Source: Phoenix dactylifera
Taxonomy: Eukaryota; Streptophyta; Magnoliopsida; Arecales; Arecaceae
Reading direction: 5' to 3'
Length of the DNA: 64,000 bases
Assembly (NCBI RefSeq): GCF_009389715.1
Contig: NC_052404.1
Span: forward strand, 12,205,756-12,269,755
Numbering within the stretch: the stretch's first letter is position 1; each line of letters starts with the position of its first letter. Below, piece after piece: positions 46,935 through 58,800 of this stretch. The translations under genes and the position numbers were made by a program. The notes beneath the pieces were generated by a model, which made no database searches, was not told the DNA's origin, and was given only the letters and a program-made list of their open reading frames with translations.

Positions 46935-46942
46935 CATATATA
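46935..46942 (-). promoter_or_regulatory. LTR TATA box for gag-pol transcription
   Basis: Reads TATATATG on the minus strand in a GC-rich context. It is the only clear TATA-like site in the LTR and is correctly placed upstream of gag. The equivalent site is in the other LTR at about 34823-34830. Confidence 0.6.
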
Positions 46943-47187
46943 CCAGGCTGGGGGATCCTTTTGGGGGGTTGGTCATCGTGTAGCACGATGGAGCTGCCAC
47001 TGACATGGCCGTTACAGGGCGTCGTGGGGCAGCGCTGGGTACGGCCATGACAGGGCGTAGTGGAGCTCCGCTTTGTACGGCTGTTACAGGGGATCGTGGA
47101 GCAGCGCCGGATACGACCGTTGCTGGGTGTAGTGGAGCAGAGGGCCGCGGCGTGCCTCTGGGGAATAGCCTGTCGTTGTCGAGAGAT

Positions 47188-47606
47188 GACCGACTCGGGG
47201 TCGGGCTGCGGAGACGAAGATGTCCGACTCGGGGTCGGATTGCTGGATCAAGGGGCAGCCGACTCGGGGTCGGGCTGCGGAGACGAAGATGTCCGACTCG
47301 GGGTCGGATTGCTGGATCAAGGGGCAGCCGACTCGGGGTCGGGCTGCGGAGCCGAAGATGTCCGACTCGGGGTCGGATTGCTGGATCAAGGGGCAGCCGA
47401 CTCGGGGTCGGGCTGCGGAGCCGAAGATGTCCGACTCGGGGTCGGATTGCTGGATCAAGGGGCAGCCGACTCGGGGTCGGGCTGCGGAGCTGAAGATGTC
47501 CGACTCGGGGTCGGATTGCTGGATCAAGGGGCAGCCGACTCGGGGTCGGGCTGCGGAGCTGAAGATGTCCGACTCGGGGTCGGATTGCTGGATCAAGGGG
47601 CTGCCG
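47188..47606. repeat. LTR minisatellite, 69-bp unit, 6 copies
   Basis: Second copy of the array, in the other LTR. It lacks the 36-bp extra unit. Two units have gagctgaag instead of gagccgaag, showing private changes. Confidence 0.92.
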
Positions 47607-47672
47607 TAGTCTTCCTGGGCGCGCGTGCCGGTCACGTGGGGCATGGTGGCTAAGTTCCCCCGTAACAGGATA

Positions 47673-48719
47673 CATAATAAACATGTGACATCTGCTTAAC
47701 ATTCACCATTCATGACTCATGAGCAAACATATGCTAGGAAAAAAAGACGATGAGCAATTCAAAAATACCCTTGTCCACGACAAAATCTTCAATAATAATG
47801 CAAGCTTCTATTAGCACTATCCTTGATATATGGCAACCAATAAAAAGCTTATTAACATGCTATATTCCATTTGCGAGGATTAGATCATCTTTCAAAAAGC
47901 ACAATTCGGATCGAAAATGCTCCATGAGCTGCAACTTAGGTAATGTGGCAACTTAGATCTTTGAACATGCATGCAAGTTTTGATTGATGCTCTTGTTTGG
48001 CACCGATAATGATTTATACTTGTTGGCTATGAGAAAGTTGCAATATATATATATATTTTTATAATTATTGTTAGTTTCTGAAAAAAAGTTCTAGTGATCG
48101 ATAGGGTTGTTAGTATGCCAAATTAAATAGGCCAATCAGAAAGTCTATTTTAACAATATTTCTTAATAAAAAGACTTGAACTTTCTAATAGTATGAGAAT
48201 ATTATGAAGAATAAAGCTAATAAAAAAAAGCAGTAACTCGAAGGTAGAGAACAATCAAAAGATTGATTACATGGAGAAAAATAAGAGTATAGATATAAAT
48301 TTTCTAAGGTAGAGTTGTCACCATGCTAGAGAATATGACATACAAAGAGTTCATGGATGCTTCTATGGGGCTCATTGTAGTTGCATATAGTAGTTGGTTG
48401 TTAAAGATGTGTTTGGAGATTTGTTTAATCATTATTAGGTCCCCCTTTTTAAACCCGATAATTGCATATAATGATCTTCATAAAATCGAATAATGGCATT
48501 CATTTCTCATGTGTTTCGACTCTAATGACATGAGCACCAGCCCACTTTAAGTGTTTCAAATTGATGCATGTTTGCATGGTCAGGTTAGCATCTACACTCA
48601 TCGAGATAAACTCTGAGATTTAATTAGCTTTATTGTTAAATTAAAGCTATTATCTGCGGTGTGGCTCGATCGACCTATTAATGAATTGTTTCTACTAACG
48701 TGCATGACCTTGACTATTT
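47673..48719. other. Intergenic between the complete element and the solo LTR
   Basis: AT-rich, no ORF with recognisable similarity. Probably part of the original spacer into which both copies inserted. Confidence 0.55.
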
Positions 48720-48724
48720 ATTAC

Positions 48725-49504
48725 TGTTGCTGGTGGTCCAAACCGAGAACGATTGGCACAGCGGTGTGAACGGGGTTCCGTTTGAGTTGCCTTGGTTGGT
48801 GTTGATTGCGCTCCACCTTCCACCGGGAAACCTGCAAGCAAGCCTCGCACCACCACTGGGGTAGTGGGGGCCCTCCGACGATCAAGTCAGAGGAGATTGG
48901 AGGAGAAGGAGAGATAATAGTAGCAAGTAAGAGAATGCACTGGAAGTTCTTGCTCACCCCCCCTTCTCCCCCCAGCCGCATATATACCAGGCTGGGGGGT
49001 CTTTCAGGGGGGTTCGTCATCGTGGGGCACGATGGAGCTGCCACTGACACGGCCGTTACAGGGCGTCGTGGGGCAGCGCTGGGTACGGCCATGACAGGGC
49101 GTAGTGGAGTTCCGCCTTGTACGGCTGTTACAGGGGATCGTGGAGCAGCGCCAGATACAACCGTTGCAGGGAGTAGTGGAGCAGGAGGCTGCGGCGTGCC
49201 TCTGGGGAATAGCCTGTCGTTGTCGAGAGATGTCCGACTCGGGGTCGGGCTGCGGAGACGAAGATGTCCGACTCGGGGTCGGATTGCTGGATCAAGGGGC
49301 TGCCGACTCGGGGTCGGGCTGCGGAGCCGAAGATGTCCGACTCGGGGTCGGATTGCTGGATCAAGGGGCAGCCGACTCGGGGTCGGGCTGCGGAGCCGAA
49401 GATGTCCGACTCGGGGTCGGATTGCTGGATCAAGGGGCTGCCGTAGTCTTCCTGGGCGCGCGTGCCGGTCACGTGGGGCATGGTGGCTAAGTTCCCCCGT
49501 AACA
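48725..49504 (-). mobile_element. Solo LTR of the same Tat family, 780 bp
   Basis: Begins TGTTGCTGG and ends CGTAACA like the other two LTRs. It is flanked by ATTAC (48720-48724) and GTTAC (49505-49509), a five-base duplication with one mismatch. It has only three 69-bp minisatellite units, which explains its length (780 + 3 x 69 is close to 989). There is no internal region, so it arose by LTR-LTR recombination. It is more diverged than the pair flanking the complete element. Confidence 0.92.
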
Positions 49505-50273
49505 GTTACTATTTTAGTCTCTCAATCCATCCAATATGCCTAATGAACTTGTTGATAATTTATATCTTTAACATCATGCTGCTTAGAATACAATCATACC
49601 AGCACCAACATATCGAATCCCATCAGAACTTAACTATAGATGTAATATCTCTCTTCAGTTGACATGTTTGAATCATTGGTGTATGAACCTATAGAATTGG
49701 ATCGGTAGGTAAGAAAGTAAGAATCAAGTCAAACCTTACTATTACTCAATTGAGCTCCTTTACCATCTATTTCCGTGTTTTAAGCGTCATCGTTCGAGAC
49801 ATGAACACTGATCTTGTGGAATCGAGTGGGAACCGAAGAAAAGCTGGATCTAAATTATTCATGACGCGGATACGATGCGCCTTTTTTTTTTTTTTTGGTA
49901 CAATACGACACACTTGTTTGACCGAGACGTTTGTGGCAGGGCAGCGCCGCACAAATTCATGAAGATAATTTTGACCGGTCCACTACGTTGTCACGCGAGA
50001 CACCTGATCGACAACACATTTACGAAAAAATAAGTATATTTTCTAGCATCTTCCGTCTCTAGAGCCTCTGGGACTATGAAACTCTTGGAAACGGCCAACC
50101 CAGCAAGGGGAATGGGTAAACACATTCCATGCCTTAAACATGAATCCAGGAATGTTTTTTATCATAAAAAAAAGAATCCAAAAATGTTTTTACCAATTCC
50201 TAGGGGCTTAACAAATTCCTAAATCTCCATAACTAACTGTTCTTCATCTTCTTCTGAACTTGATCAGTTGATC
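49505..50273. other. Intergenic: 3' flank of the DUF668 gene
   Basis: Mixed composition with a T-run at about 49881-49896. No gene recognised; should include the DUF668 gene trailer. Confidence 0.5.
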
Positions 50274-51734
50274 TTAATCATGTTCATCAAAACCTGGCCT
50301 CGAAGAGTCGAACCGCCGCTCCTCATACCAGCAAACGCAGCTCAACCCGACCAGCACCTCGACGATCGCCGCCTCCGCCTTCTCCTTGTCGGAGAAATGC
50401 AGCGTCTGCAGCAGCAGCGCCCTCGGCCTCGTGTCAAAGCGCAGCTGCCGGTCCATGTTCCGCTCTTCCTGCCACCTCACAGTATCGTGCGCCACCGGCC
50501 CCAGCCACCCGAGAATTCGCCCCACCGCCTCCTTCCAACCCTTCGCCAGCCACTCGTCCACCACCCCGCCGTCCTTCCTCCAGCACTCCCTCAGCTTCGC
50601 CCTCACCGCCACCCGCAACCCCACCGGCAGCAGCCCATACAGCTCCTCCCTCAGCGCCGCCTCCTCCCCGGCCTTCTCGCGGTCCACCCGCCCATCGCCG
50701 GCTGCCCTCGTCAGATGTAGCCTCTCCGCCAGTACGATCACATTCGCATAACGTTGCGCCAGGCCCGATCCTCCGACCGTGCCCGGTGGCGCTTCCAATT
50801 GCTCGCTCCAGTTGGTACATGACCTTGCCATCACTTCCCTTGTTCTTAAGATCGGAGCCGAGTTTCTGATGTTCGATTCCCTTGGTATCGGTCTTTCCAT
50901 CGGACCGGACGAGTACTTGCTGGTGAATATCGGATAGGTTCGGGGTCTGAGACCGGTCCGGTTAGTAGGGAGCCCCGGCACGAACTGGCCGAAGACGGCG
51001 CAGATCCTGGTGAAGACGGAGACGGCGGCTTTGGCCATGCGGTCCACCACCTTCTCCTGACTCTGGCTCCAGAGAGACTCCTCCTTGAGCCGCCGGACTC
51101 TCTGACGCTGCGACTTGATCTCGAGCCGGAGCGGATCGGAGGCGATAGGTTTCTGCATCGGTATCGGCCCGCTGTACCGCCTCCACTGCTGCTCCTTCTT
51201 CCGCTCCGACGCCTCCAATTCGGACAGCAGCTCCATCTCCGCGTACAATCTCGCCGTCGACGCGACATAGCGAGCCATCTTTCTGACCCGTTTCTCGACC
51301 GCCTTCGGAGTGGACCCCAGCCCAAGCCGGTCTGGATCGGCGATGATTTCGCCGGCCTTGAGGTCGGCGTAGATGTTGGCGAAGCCTCTCGGGAGGGCCC
51401 CGCGGCACCGGACGCCGAGGCGGGAGATGGCGACGGCGGCGCGGTCGAGGTCGTCCATCGATTCGGCGCAGGCGAGGCGGAAGAGGAGGAACTGGTCGGT
51501 GGAGTTGAGGTAGGCCACCCCCTGGGACCGCATGGTGTTGGACCGGAGGTGGAGGACCTCCGGCTCGCATAGGGCGCGGTGGAGGGAGACGAGGCGGGCC
51601 ATGGTGGCCGCGGCCTCAAAGGCGAGAATCCCGACAACGCCCGGGGCGTCGTCCGGCCGGAGGCCGCGGTCATAGCCGGCCCCGGTGCCGACTAGCGCCC
51701 GCAGATCGGCGAACCACGCCTTGGCGATGACCAT
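50274..51734 (-). CDS. DUF3475/DUF668 domain protein (PSI-like family), intronless
   Basis: 486 codons in one exon. A conserved N-terminal block around residues 35-90 (GILAFEAAATMARLVSLHRAL, NSTDQFLLFRLACAE) fits DUF3475. The C-terminal block about 330-450 (GGSGLAQRYANVIVLAERLH, LYGLLPVGLRVAVRAKLREC, LGPVAHDTVRWQEERN) fits DUF668. Between them is a coiled, Glu/Arg-rich segment. Plant members with this domain pair include the PSI proteins linked to growth and phytosulfokine signalling; the specific role here is not known. This is a short member of the family. Start at 51734 (MVIAKAWFADL) is the first ATG of the frame. The gene is strongly GC-rich, unlike its flanks. Confidence 0.92.
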   Translation of the reverse strand: MVIAKAWFADLRALVGTGAGYDRGLRPDDAPGVVGILAFEAAATMARLVSLHRALCEPEVLHLRSNTMRSQGVAYLNSTDQFLLFRLACAESMDDLDRAAVAISRLGVRCRGALPRGFANIYADLKAGEIIADPDRLGLGSTPKAVEKRVRKMARYVASTARLYAEMELLSELEASERKKEQQWRRYSGPIPMQKPIASDPLRLEIKSQRQRVRRLKEESLWSQSQEKVVDRMAKAAVSVFTRICAVFGQFVPGLPTNRTGLRPRTYPIFTSKYSSGPMERPIPRESNIRNSAPILRTREVMARSCTNWSEQLEAPPGTVGGSGLAQRYANVIVLAERLHLTRAAGDGRVDREKAGEEAALREELYGLLPVGLRVAVRAKLRECWRKDGGVVDEWLAKGWKEAVGRILGWLGPVAHDTVRWQEERNMDRQLRFDTRPRALLLQTLHFSDKEKAEAAIVEVLVGLSCVCWYEERRFDSSRPGFDEHD

Positions 51735-52741
51735 TGGAACGGACGCCAGTGATCCACGGCTTTCTTTTCCGTTGTTTTGTTCTTCTTTGGCGAGATAAGG
51801 GGTTGGTTGTTATGGAATTATTGGTGTGGATTTAGCGGGGACTTAAAGGAGGCGGGAGACCGGGTATTATTTGAGGGAAGGGACGAGATGGGGGGGGGGG
51901 CACCATTTCCGAGAGGTTTCTCGGCGACGCGGTTGCAACCATTTGATGGAAGTCGTCGTGACGGATAAGGGGTGGAAACCGTGGAATAGCGGGCGTTTAC
52001 CGCCGCGCAGGATGACACCAAGCAAACATTTGATTGGCGCCTAGCTTGAGCGGCAGGCAACAACAACCAAAAATACAATATATATATATAGCTAGGCTAG
52101 CTGGGGGAAGCGTCCAACTCTGTAAGTCCATCTGATGAACTCTTGTTAGTGTTTTAGATTTTTGTTGATGCGTGAATTGGTGGATCTCGACCGAACGTCA
52201 ACCAACGTTCCTATTTGGTCCACGATTTAGGCCGCGTGATGAGCTCGTGGTGGGAGCTCGGGCTCGGTTGCACTTGCACCTCTATCGTGCTATCGTACCA
52301 GATTCTGTCATTGTAAAGTAGGGGCCCAGGGGTGGCACCGGGAAGTAGTGAGGTTATGACTTCCCAAATTCTAACAGTGGAAAACGGGAAAACAATTAGT
52401 AAGCTTATCAGCTAGCGAAACATGCGTGTTTTGTAATATTTTGATATCTGGGTTTCCAAATGTTGCACTCCCTTTTCCTCTTGTTCCTTCTTTGCATCCA
52501 CACCTTGTGGTCAACGCAACCAATTAACAAATGCAGAGGGCTGTAGAAAGTGGGCGGTCCGTGGCTCGCCAGTGTCAAAAGCTCGGAGATCATTGTGCTT
52601 ACAATGAAGCTGCTGTCTCTGGCGTGTCCACCCCGCCGTGGTCTGAACGTGTTGTTTTCTCTTTTAACTTGAGAGGTTTGCCATTGACGAAGGATTCTGT
52701 GATCTTGATGGTAGGGGCCAGCCGGTTCCGGTCGTCTCCAA
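51735..52741. other. Upstream region of the DUF668 gene and spacer
   Basis: Includes a G10-type run at about 51891-51900 and a (TA)n stretch at about 52078-52090 that on the minus strand could act as a TATA region, though it is some 340 bp upstream. No gene recognised. Confidence 0.45.
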
Positions 52742-53557
52742 GTGTGTTATTTTTCTCAGTCAGATGTGGTCCGTAAGCATGGATTTGTAGTCTTTGTTTT
52801 GAATAAAGGGGAGGCGAAGAAAAACGGCACCCATGATTTATTGGAAGGATATGGAAACGTCGAGTTAATCCCCTGTGATACAGATTACGCGGCGGGGACC
52901 AGGGCAACCATGCAAGAGACTATCAGTTACGAAGACGAAGTCGTATACATCATCATTGACACAGCAAGAGGAAGAAAAACACCATGCGTAGCAGCGCTCA
53001 AAGCTCAGAATGTCCAACAGACCGTGCCGTACGTGCCGGATCCAGCGAGATTGGCGTCGGACATCCGGTGGTCTTCTATGAATATGCTTGACTTTCAACC
53101 AAACTTCTCCGAATTGAGCCAGTATGCTGTGATTGCAAATGGAGGACCAGTCGTTGAAGGCGTGCGGGAGGGCGGCAGCAGAGGAAACAGCCAAGCATTA
53201 CGCTCTCTCTTGCAGGCCCAAATAACGGCAGCAAGAAGCGTGAGAATTATAGGATGGGTCGGTTTCAAGATGTTTCTTTGTGTCCAAGTGACCAAGTCAG
53301 GCAGAGGTGGTCAAAGGAAACTTGAGAGTATAAAACCCGCGGACCGAGGTAGTTCTTTCCAATTTTTTCCTCCAGCTAAGCCACAGAAAATATTTGATTT
53401 TTTTCCAGTTCCCAGATCTATTGTTGAAGAACTTTGCAACCAAAACCGTTCCATTTGCGGCTTTTCGAGTAGAGGGCTGGGAAAATGGATTGCAAGGGTG
53501 CATCGCAAATCCAGCTATCCTTCCAAGACAAGGTTTGTCGGCCATTGCCGATCTTAA
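52742..53557 (+). other. Unrecognised open frame of 271 codons
   Basis: A long ATG-initiated frame in a region that is also open for long stretches on the minus strand (53297-53746, 52865-53194). The composition is not strongly codon-like and I recognise no domain. A minus-strand segment (LTLLAAVIWACKRERNAWLF, about 53180-53240) is faintly like the region after the reverse transcriptase in plant L1 LINEs. It could therefore be decayed LINE sequence in the opposite orientation. Low confidence that it encodes a protein. Confidence 0.25.
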
Positions 53558-53949
53558 ATCATGCTTGCTTCCAATGATGGATGAAAGCACTTTGTTTTTT
53601 TCGGAGTCCTGATCCCTTTGAGAGCATCCTCCAACTCCATTGTGCACGGAGGGAGAGATTGAGCTGATTAATGTCCTTGACCCCAAGGCTACCTTCCTCC
53701 TCCTGCATGCACACTGATCCCCAGTTAACCTTGCATGAAATACCACTCGTTGATGATGATGGACTTATAGTCAGAGAGATTTAATCTGTTTGAAATTCTC
53801 ATTGCAACTCATCTTTCACCAGCTATTACTGAGCTAATTTGCCTCGTAATCTATAGATTATCACTGCCGCCCTGTTTAGAGCCATAGGTTTCGGAAGCGT
53901 AAATACTTGCATTAAAGATGTTGTGGATTTGCTTTGCTCTAGCAATTCA

Positions 53950-54620
53950 CAAGGCAGCTAATGACAGAATCAACTAAAGGTAAGGTATATCAACCGACCG
54001 TGAGTGGACCTGAGATATCACTCATCTTATTTGCAGATGATCGCTTGTTGATCACTAACGCAACAAAAAAGGATCATTTAGCACTTAAAAGAATATTTAG
54101 AAGAATACCGCATGGTTTCTTGGCAGATGATCACTTTGGAGAAATCTTTTATAAATTTTAGTCCTTTTACTCCTCTTTCTATCCAGTTGGAGATCAGCAG
54201 CTGCCTGGGCATTGCTATAAAAGGAGGTGCGGTCTTATCTATGTACTCTTGTATCAGGCGAATCTGTAAAACAAGCCGATTTCACATCCAATGGATGGCT
54301 GGAAGGGTTATGCACCATTGTGTGCACCTAGAAAACTTAGTGGGTATGGCTGGAAGGTGATTGATTCTATGACCATCATCCAGTGAATCGAAAATCCTAG
54401 TCACTCAAGATCTCAGTAAATTGCTATTCTTAAGGATATCGGGGGAATTCGGAAGGTTCTTCCAGCATTCATGGCAGCACATCTTTTCAGGGAAGGAAAA
54501 CGATTTGCTAGTTCATTGGTTAGCCAAGGCTAGTATGGATCATGAAGCAGAGTATTTGGAGGCCTCTTATCTTCCTCACCAATTAGCCTAGATTGTTGCT
54601 GTTCAAGCCTTTGGATGTAG
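53950..54620 (+). pseudogene. LINE (L1-type) reverse transcriptase remnant
   Basis: About 53961-54120 reads PTVSGPEISLILFADDRLLI, the FADD block of L1-type reverse transcriptase. The frame shifts by one near 54112 and continues with ITLEKSFINFSPFTPLSIQL and EISSCLGIAIKGG, which fits the segment that follows in L1 elements. Near 54500-54590 a broken stretch (NDLLVHWLAKASMDHEAEYL) may come from the RNase H end. The 5' half is absent or unrecognisable. A dead copy. Confidence 0.7.
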
Positions 54621-55873
54621 CCTCGATGCTAGCCTTTATTATGTAACAAACAATAGAAAAGGAAACTTATGCGCCAGTACGTATCAAACATACTTTGCAA
54701 TTCTATAAATAGTACTATGCAACTTAGTTTTTTTTTTCCTTATGATCATAATTGTTATATTAGAGATGAACTATGAACTTTTACATCATCTCCTTGTAAA
54801 AGGAGTTAATGATTTTAAATGAATCGGAAGTCATCTAAATAGAAGATCCAAACATTGAACAGGATGTGCACAACAAAAAATGCTTATAATCTAGAATTCA
54901 TAAGTCTTGGTAGTTTCTACTTGTGCTTCAAGTTGGTACAAAAATAAATAGTATTAACTGCACTAATATGGTAAACTATATGATGGGATATATAAATTGA
55001 AAATCAATTTATGGATTGTTATTTTATACATATTAAATTACATGCGAATTTAAATTCATTATATTTGAAAAGATGATTAGCTTATAGTAAAATATAGTAT
55101 CATGCTATTTAATCACCCATCTTGACACATATTTCATAATTAGCTTAGGGACCACCAAAAACATAAATTTTGGTTTTTAAGTAGATCGTATAGCGTAGAT
55201 TATATTCAACAGTTTGGATTGATTCTGAATCATTCTCCTTGACTTGAAAATGTAAAGTGTGCAGTCATATAACTCATTACATGATAGCTACAGTTCTCTG
55301 CTTTCTGTTAGCTAAAACTTAACAATGTTAACCCTAGTAGCAGCACATTATACATGGTCCTTTTAGCTTTGAGTATCCATTGGATCTAGCAATCTATGAT
55401 AATGATCACAAACAACACATGCAAGTCCAATTTGCTATTGTGTTGCCTCTACATGAAAAAAAAAAGAAGTATGTGACATCGGAACATCACCTAGGAAATG
55501 TGTTTTCTTCAAAGACAAAAAGCATTACGGCATCTAGGCTGCGGGCCGAATAGGCCTCATCTGGTCCTATACTGCAACAGCCCATATATAGCCCATATAT
55601 ATATATATATTCCAAATCCAGGAGCCCAAGGCCAGCTCCATGACGTTAAGGCTTTCGTAATTTTTCACTTTTAGTTAGGGTCTTTTCGTGCGCGAAGTAC
55701 CAATGAAAAAGACCGTCACCCCCTCGCGACCGGGTTGGACGCCTCGATAGGCTCCTGCAAGAAAACCCTCGCAGCGGAAGGATCACAATTCACAGGCGCG
55801 ACTCCAGTGCTAGTCGCCTCCTCCTCTCCTTCCTCGCGTCGAAACCCTTCCATTTATTCGCAAACCCTAGAAG
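54621..55873. other. Intergenic and upstream region of the SRRM1-like gene
   Basis: AT-rich to about 55480, then more GC-rich toward the gene. An (AT)n run is at 55589-55611. The leader of the SRRM1-like gene likely begins near 55640-55760 (inference). Confidence 0.5.
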
Positions 55874-58800
55874 ATGTCGGGCGGATTCTTCCGGGTGAGC
55901 GGAATCCTCGGCCGTCTCCCATCTATCCTTCGATCTCTTCCGCCGACTGGTTCGATTCTTCTGCAACCTAGGGATCGATTGGGTTTTTAACGGTTTCTTG
56001 CCATTAATTTCAGGGAACCTCGGCGGATCAGGATACTCGCTTCTCCAACAAGCAGGCGAAGCTTTTGAAGACACAAAAATTCGCGCCGGAGCTCGATCAT
56101 CTGGTCGGTACCTCGATTCCACTCTAGCATTTTGATCGTTTGTTTTCCTTTTTAAGGCTCCTCCATTATTTAGTGTCCAATTAACGGAATCTTCCAGGGG
56201 TCGTTTAGGGTTTTTGGAAGTATAGGAATTGAATCTCGATTATCTTATACTCCATGTGTAGGTGGATATGACGAAGGTAAAGATGGATGTGATAAGGCCA
56301 TGGATCGCAACCAGGGCGACAGAGCTCCTTGGGTTCGAAGATGAAGTCCTCATTAACTTTGTATATGGACTTCTGGATGGCAAGGTATTCTACCATTACT
56401 CTTTGCGAGCTTTAGCTGGTGCACATTCATCTGGAATTACGTTCAGCTGTTCTTACATTATATTAAACAGGAGGTGGACGGGAAACAGATCCAGATCCAG
56501 CTCACTGGGTTCATGGAGAAGAATACAGGGAAGTTCATGAAGGAGCTTTGGGCTCTACTGCTCAGTGCTCAGAATAATGCCAGTGGGGTTCCTCAGCAGT
56601 TATTGGATGCGAAGAAAGAGGAAACAGATAGGAGAAAGGTTTCTCAGAATTCTACCATACAGTTGTTGTTTTTGTCGTACTTTTTGTTTCCCGAGCTATC
56701 TAATGCTTCTTTGTTATTGCAGGCGGAGACTGATAGAATTGCTCAGGAAATTCAGAAGAGAAAAGAGAAAGTGGGAAGAGAGCTGGAACAAGAGAAACAG
56801 AGGGGGATGGTAACTTAACTTGTCTGAGCAAGAGCTCTCGTTGTTTAATTGAGGAATCTTTTTATTTGACATGTGTTTATCTCTCTATGCCATTCAGCTA
56901 GCTTCTCCGATTATTTGGGTTCATATCCTTCTTTACCTCAAACTACTGTAGGATGGGGCAGCTGAAAAGTCAAGGTCTGCTAATGCTGATTCTGGTTCAG
57001 TTTCAAAGCGATCACCGCCAAGGGCTTCTAGTGTTCACCCTGAAGAAGATAGAGAAGCGGACATGGGGCATCATTCAAGATCAAAAAGCTGGTAAGTAGC
57101 CACATGCCTTCCTGTCTCCCCCCCTTACTTTTTATATGACTTAGCAGTGCATTCGTGTTCAATGAACAATCCGATCCCATTTATAGGTGTTCAGGCTAAA
57201 ATTCTTCTCAAACTCGCATGCATCAGATGATTCTTCATATAAGAATATGAATTTTTTTCCTCCTAAAGTCTAGAAGTTGATCATTGATGTTACAATAGCA
57301 AGTGGCCAACATTAAATCTCTATGTTTTTAGATATATCAGACATCATGCCCAAGCATTGAGTAATCTATCCAACTCCCCTTCACCTCCTTCCAACATACA
57401 CACACATGGAAAAGGTAAAAAGAAACTTTTCTTTCCCTTCGATTCATAGTTCTCGCAATGATTACTTGGACTGGGAACAAGGTTTTCCTCATGGCATAGA
57501 TCTTCACGGAGATCTCAGTTTGTATTAGTTCCGGCCAGTGGCTGATATGATTAGTTTCAAATATAGGCCTAAAGTATCCCTGTTGATATAAACTGATAAC
57601 TCCCGGAATATTGGGTAAAATGATACGAGTATATCCACCAAGATATTGTAATTACATTTATTAATGTATTATTGGTTAATGCTAAAAATCAAAGTAAAAG
57701 ACAACTCCAGATTTAACACTTCCATGTATCAATCTAGTCAAACCATGAGGAGGAGAGATGGTTGGGAGTCTTGGGACTGTCTGAGATTGGGCTGTTGGTC
57801 AAAATTGAAAGCTGTTGAATGTCGGATCTGGTTCATGGCATGGCAATGAAGATGAAAATTGATCTGGTCACTTCTTCTTCTTCTTCTTCTACTTTTTCGT
57901 TGGGAGGAGAAAGAAAGGTGGACAACAAGGAGGAGAAGATGTTGGGGAGGTCAGAAGAAGAAAGATGGGTGCACCGCATGGACGACATTGGAGCAGGAGA
58001 AGGGAGCATTAGAGAAGAGAAGAAAGGGTCGATGGAAAAGGCAGCTCTTTGAGGCAAGTGAGATGAATTTGGATGGCTTTGCGAGAAAGGAAGATAAGCT
58101 AGGCGTGGATGGTGGTGGAGACTGGCTAGGAGGGAGGGGGGCACAATAGAAGTGGAGTTAGGCTCTATTTGGCAGAGCTGTTGGCAGTGAAGATTTTTGA
58201 ATTTGAGCTTTTTGAAATAGAGCTTTTTAAAGTAGAGCTTTTATAAAAAACTATTTGTTATTTGGTAATTTCATTTCTAAAGTGCCATGAAACTTTAATA
58301 TGTGTTTGGTAAACAAACTGAGAAAGTACTTTTGGTATGACAAAATGACCATAAAGGATATTGCATAGTATTATACAACAGAGCATAATAAAATATAATA
58401 TATGTTAATAGATAAATATATGATATGGTATAATATAATATTATTCTAATATAGTTAACATAATATTGTATACTATAGCATAATAATATAACATAATTTG
58501 ATATTATATAACATAACATGTCAATATAGTATGATATAATGTAATATAATATTATATTTATAGCATAATATAATATTTTGATTAGGGTTCTTTGTTTGTT
58601 GGGGCTCTTGGAAATTTTTTTCTTCGTGTATTATGATATAAAGGGATACTTCCATTAATTATATGATTTTATCATGGGTATTTTGGTCTAAAAAGAAAAA
58701 AATAATAAATCTAAAACAACTTTTCGATGCGTGCTAAAAGTACTTTTTCGAAGAATCTCCATTTTGGAGCTTCTCTCAAGTAGACGTTTTCAACTTTCTG

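Larger units (their letters stand above)
34567..47667 (-). mobile_element. Complete Tat-lineage Ty3/gypsy LTR retrotransposon, 13.1 kb
   Basis: Two long direct LTRs (34567-35590 and 46679-47667), both starting TG and ending CA, bound the element. A perfect 5-bp target duplication GGATA lies at 34562-34566 and 47668-47672. In element orientation (minus strand) the order is LTR, primer-binding site, gag-pol, two tandem-repeat blocks, an opposite-strand gene, polypurine tract, LTR. Tat hallmarks seen are the second RNase H after the first one, the long non-coding stretch after pol, and an extra antisense ORF. Gag-pol has no stop or frameshift. The LTRs differ by only a handful of substitutions in their unique parts, so insertion is fairly recent. 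The copy may still be autonomous; that is inference. Confidence 0.95.
46679..47667 (-). repeat. LTR (5' LTR in element orientation), 989 bp
   Basis: The promoter LTR for gag-pol. It contains a TATA-type box at 46935-46942 on the minus strand, about 300 bp before the gag start, and six 69-bp minisatellite units at about 47188-47606. It ends next to the primer-binding site. Confidence 0.93.

Noticed and set aside
50434..51673. Minus-strand and plus-strand frames of 120-275 codons overlapping the DUF668 gene
   Set aside because: Out-of-frame shadows of a GC-rich exon, low complexity Ser/Pro/Arg.
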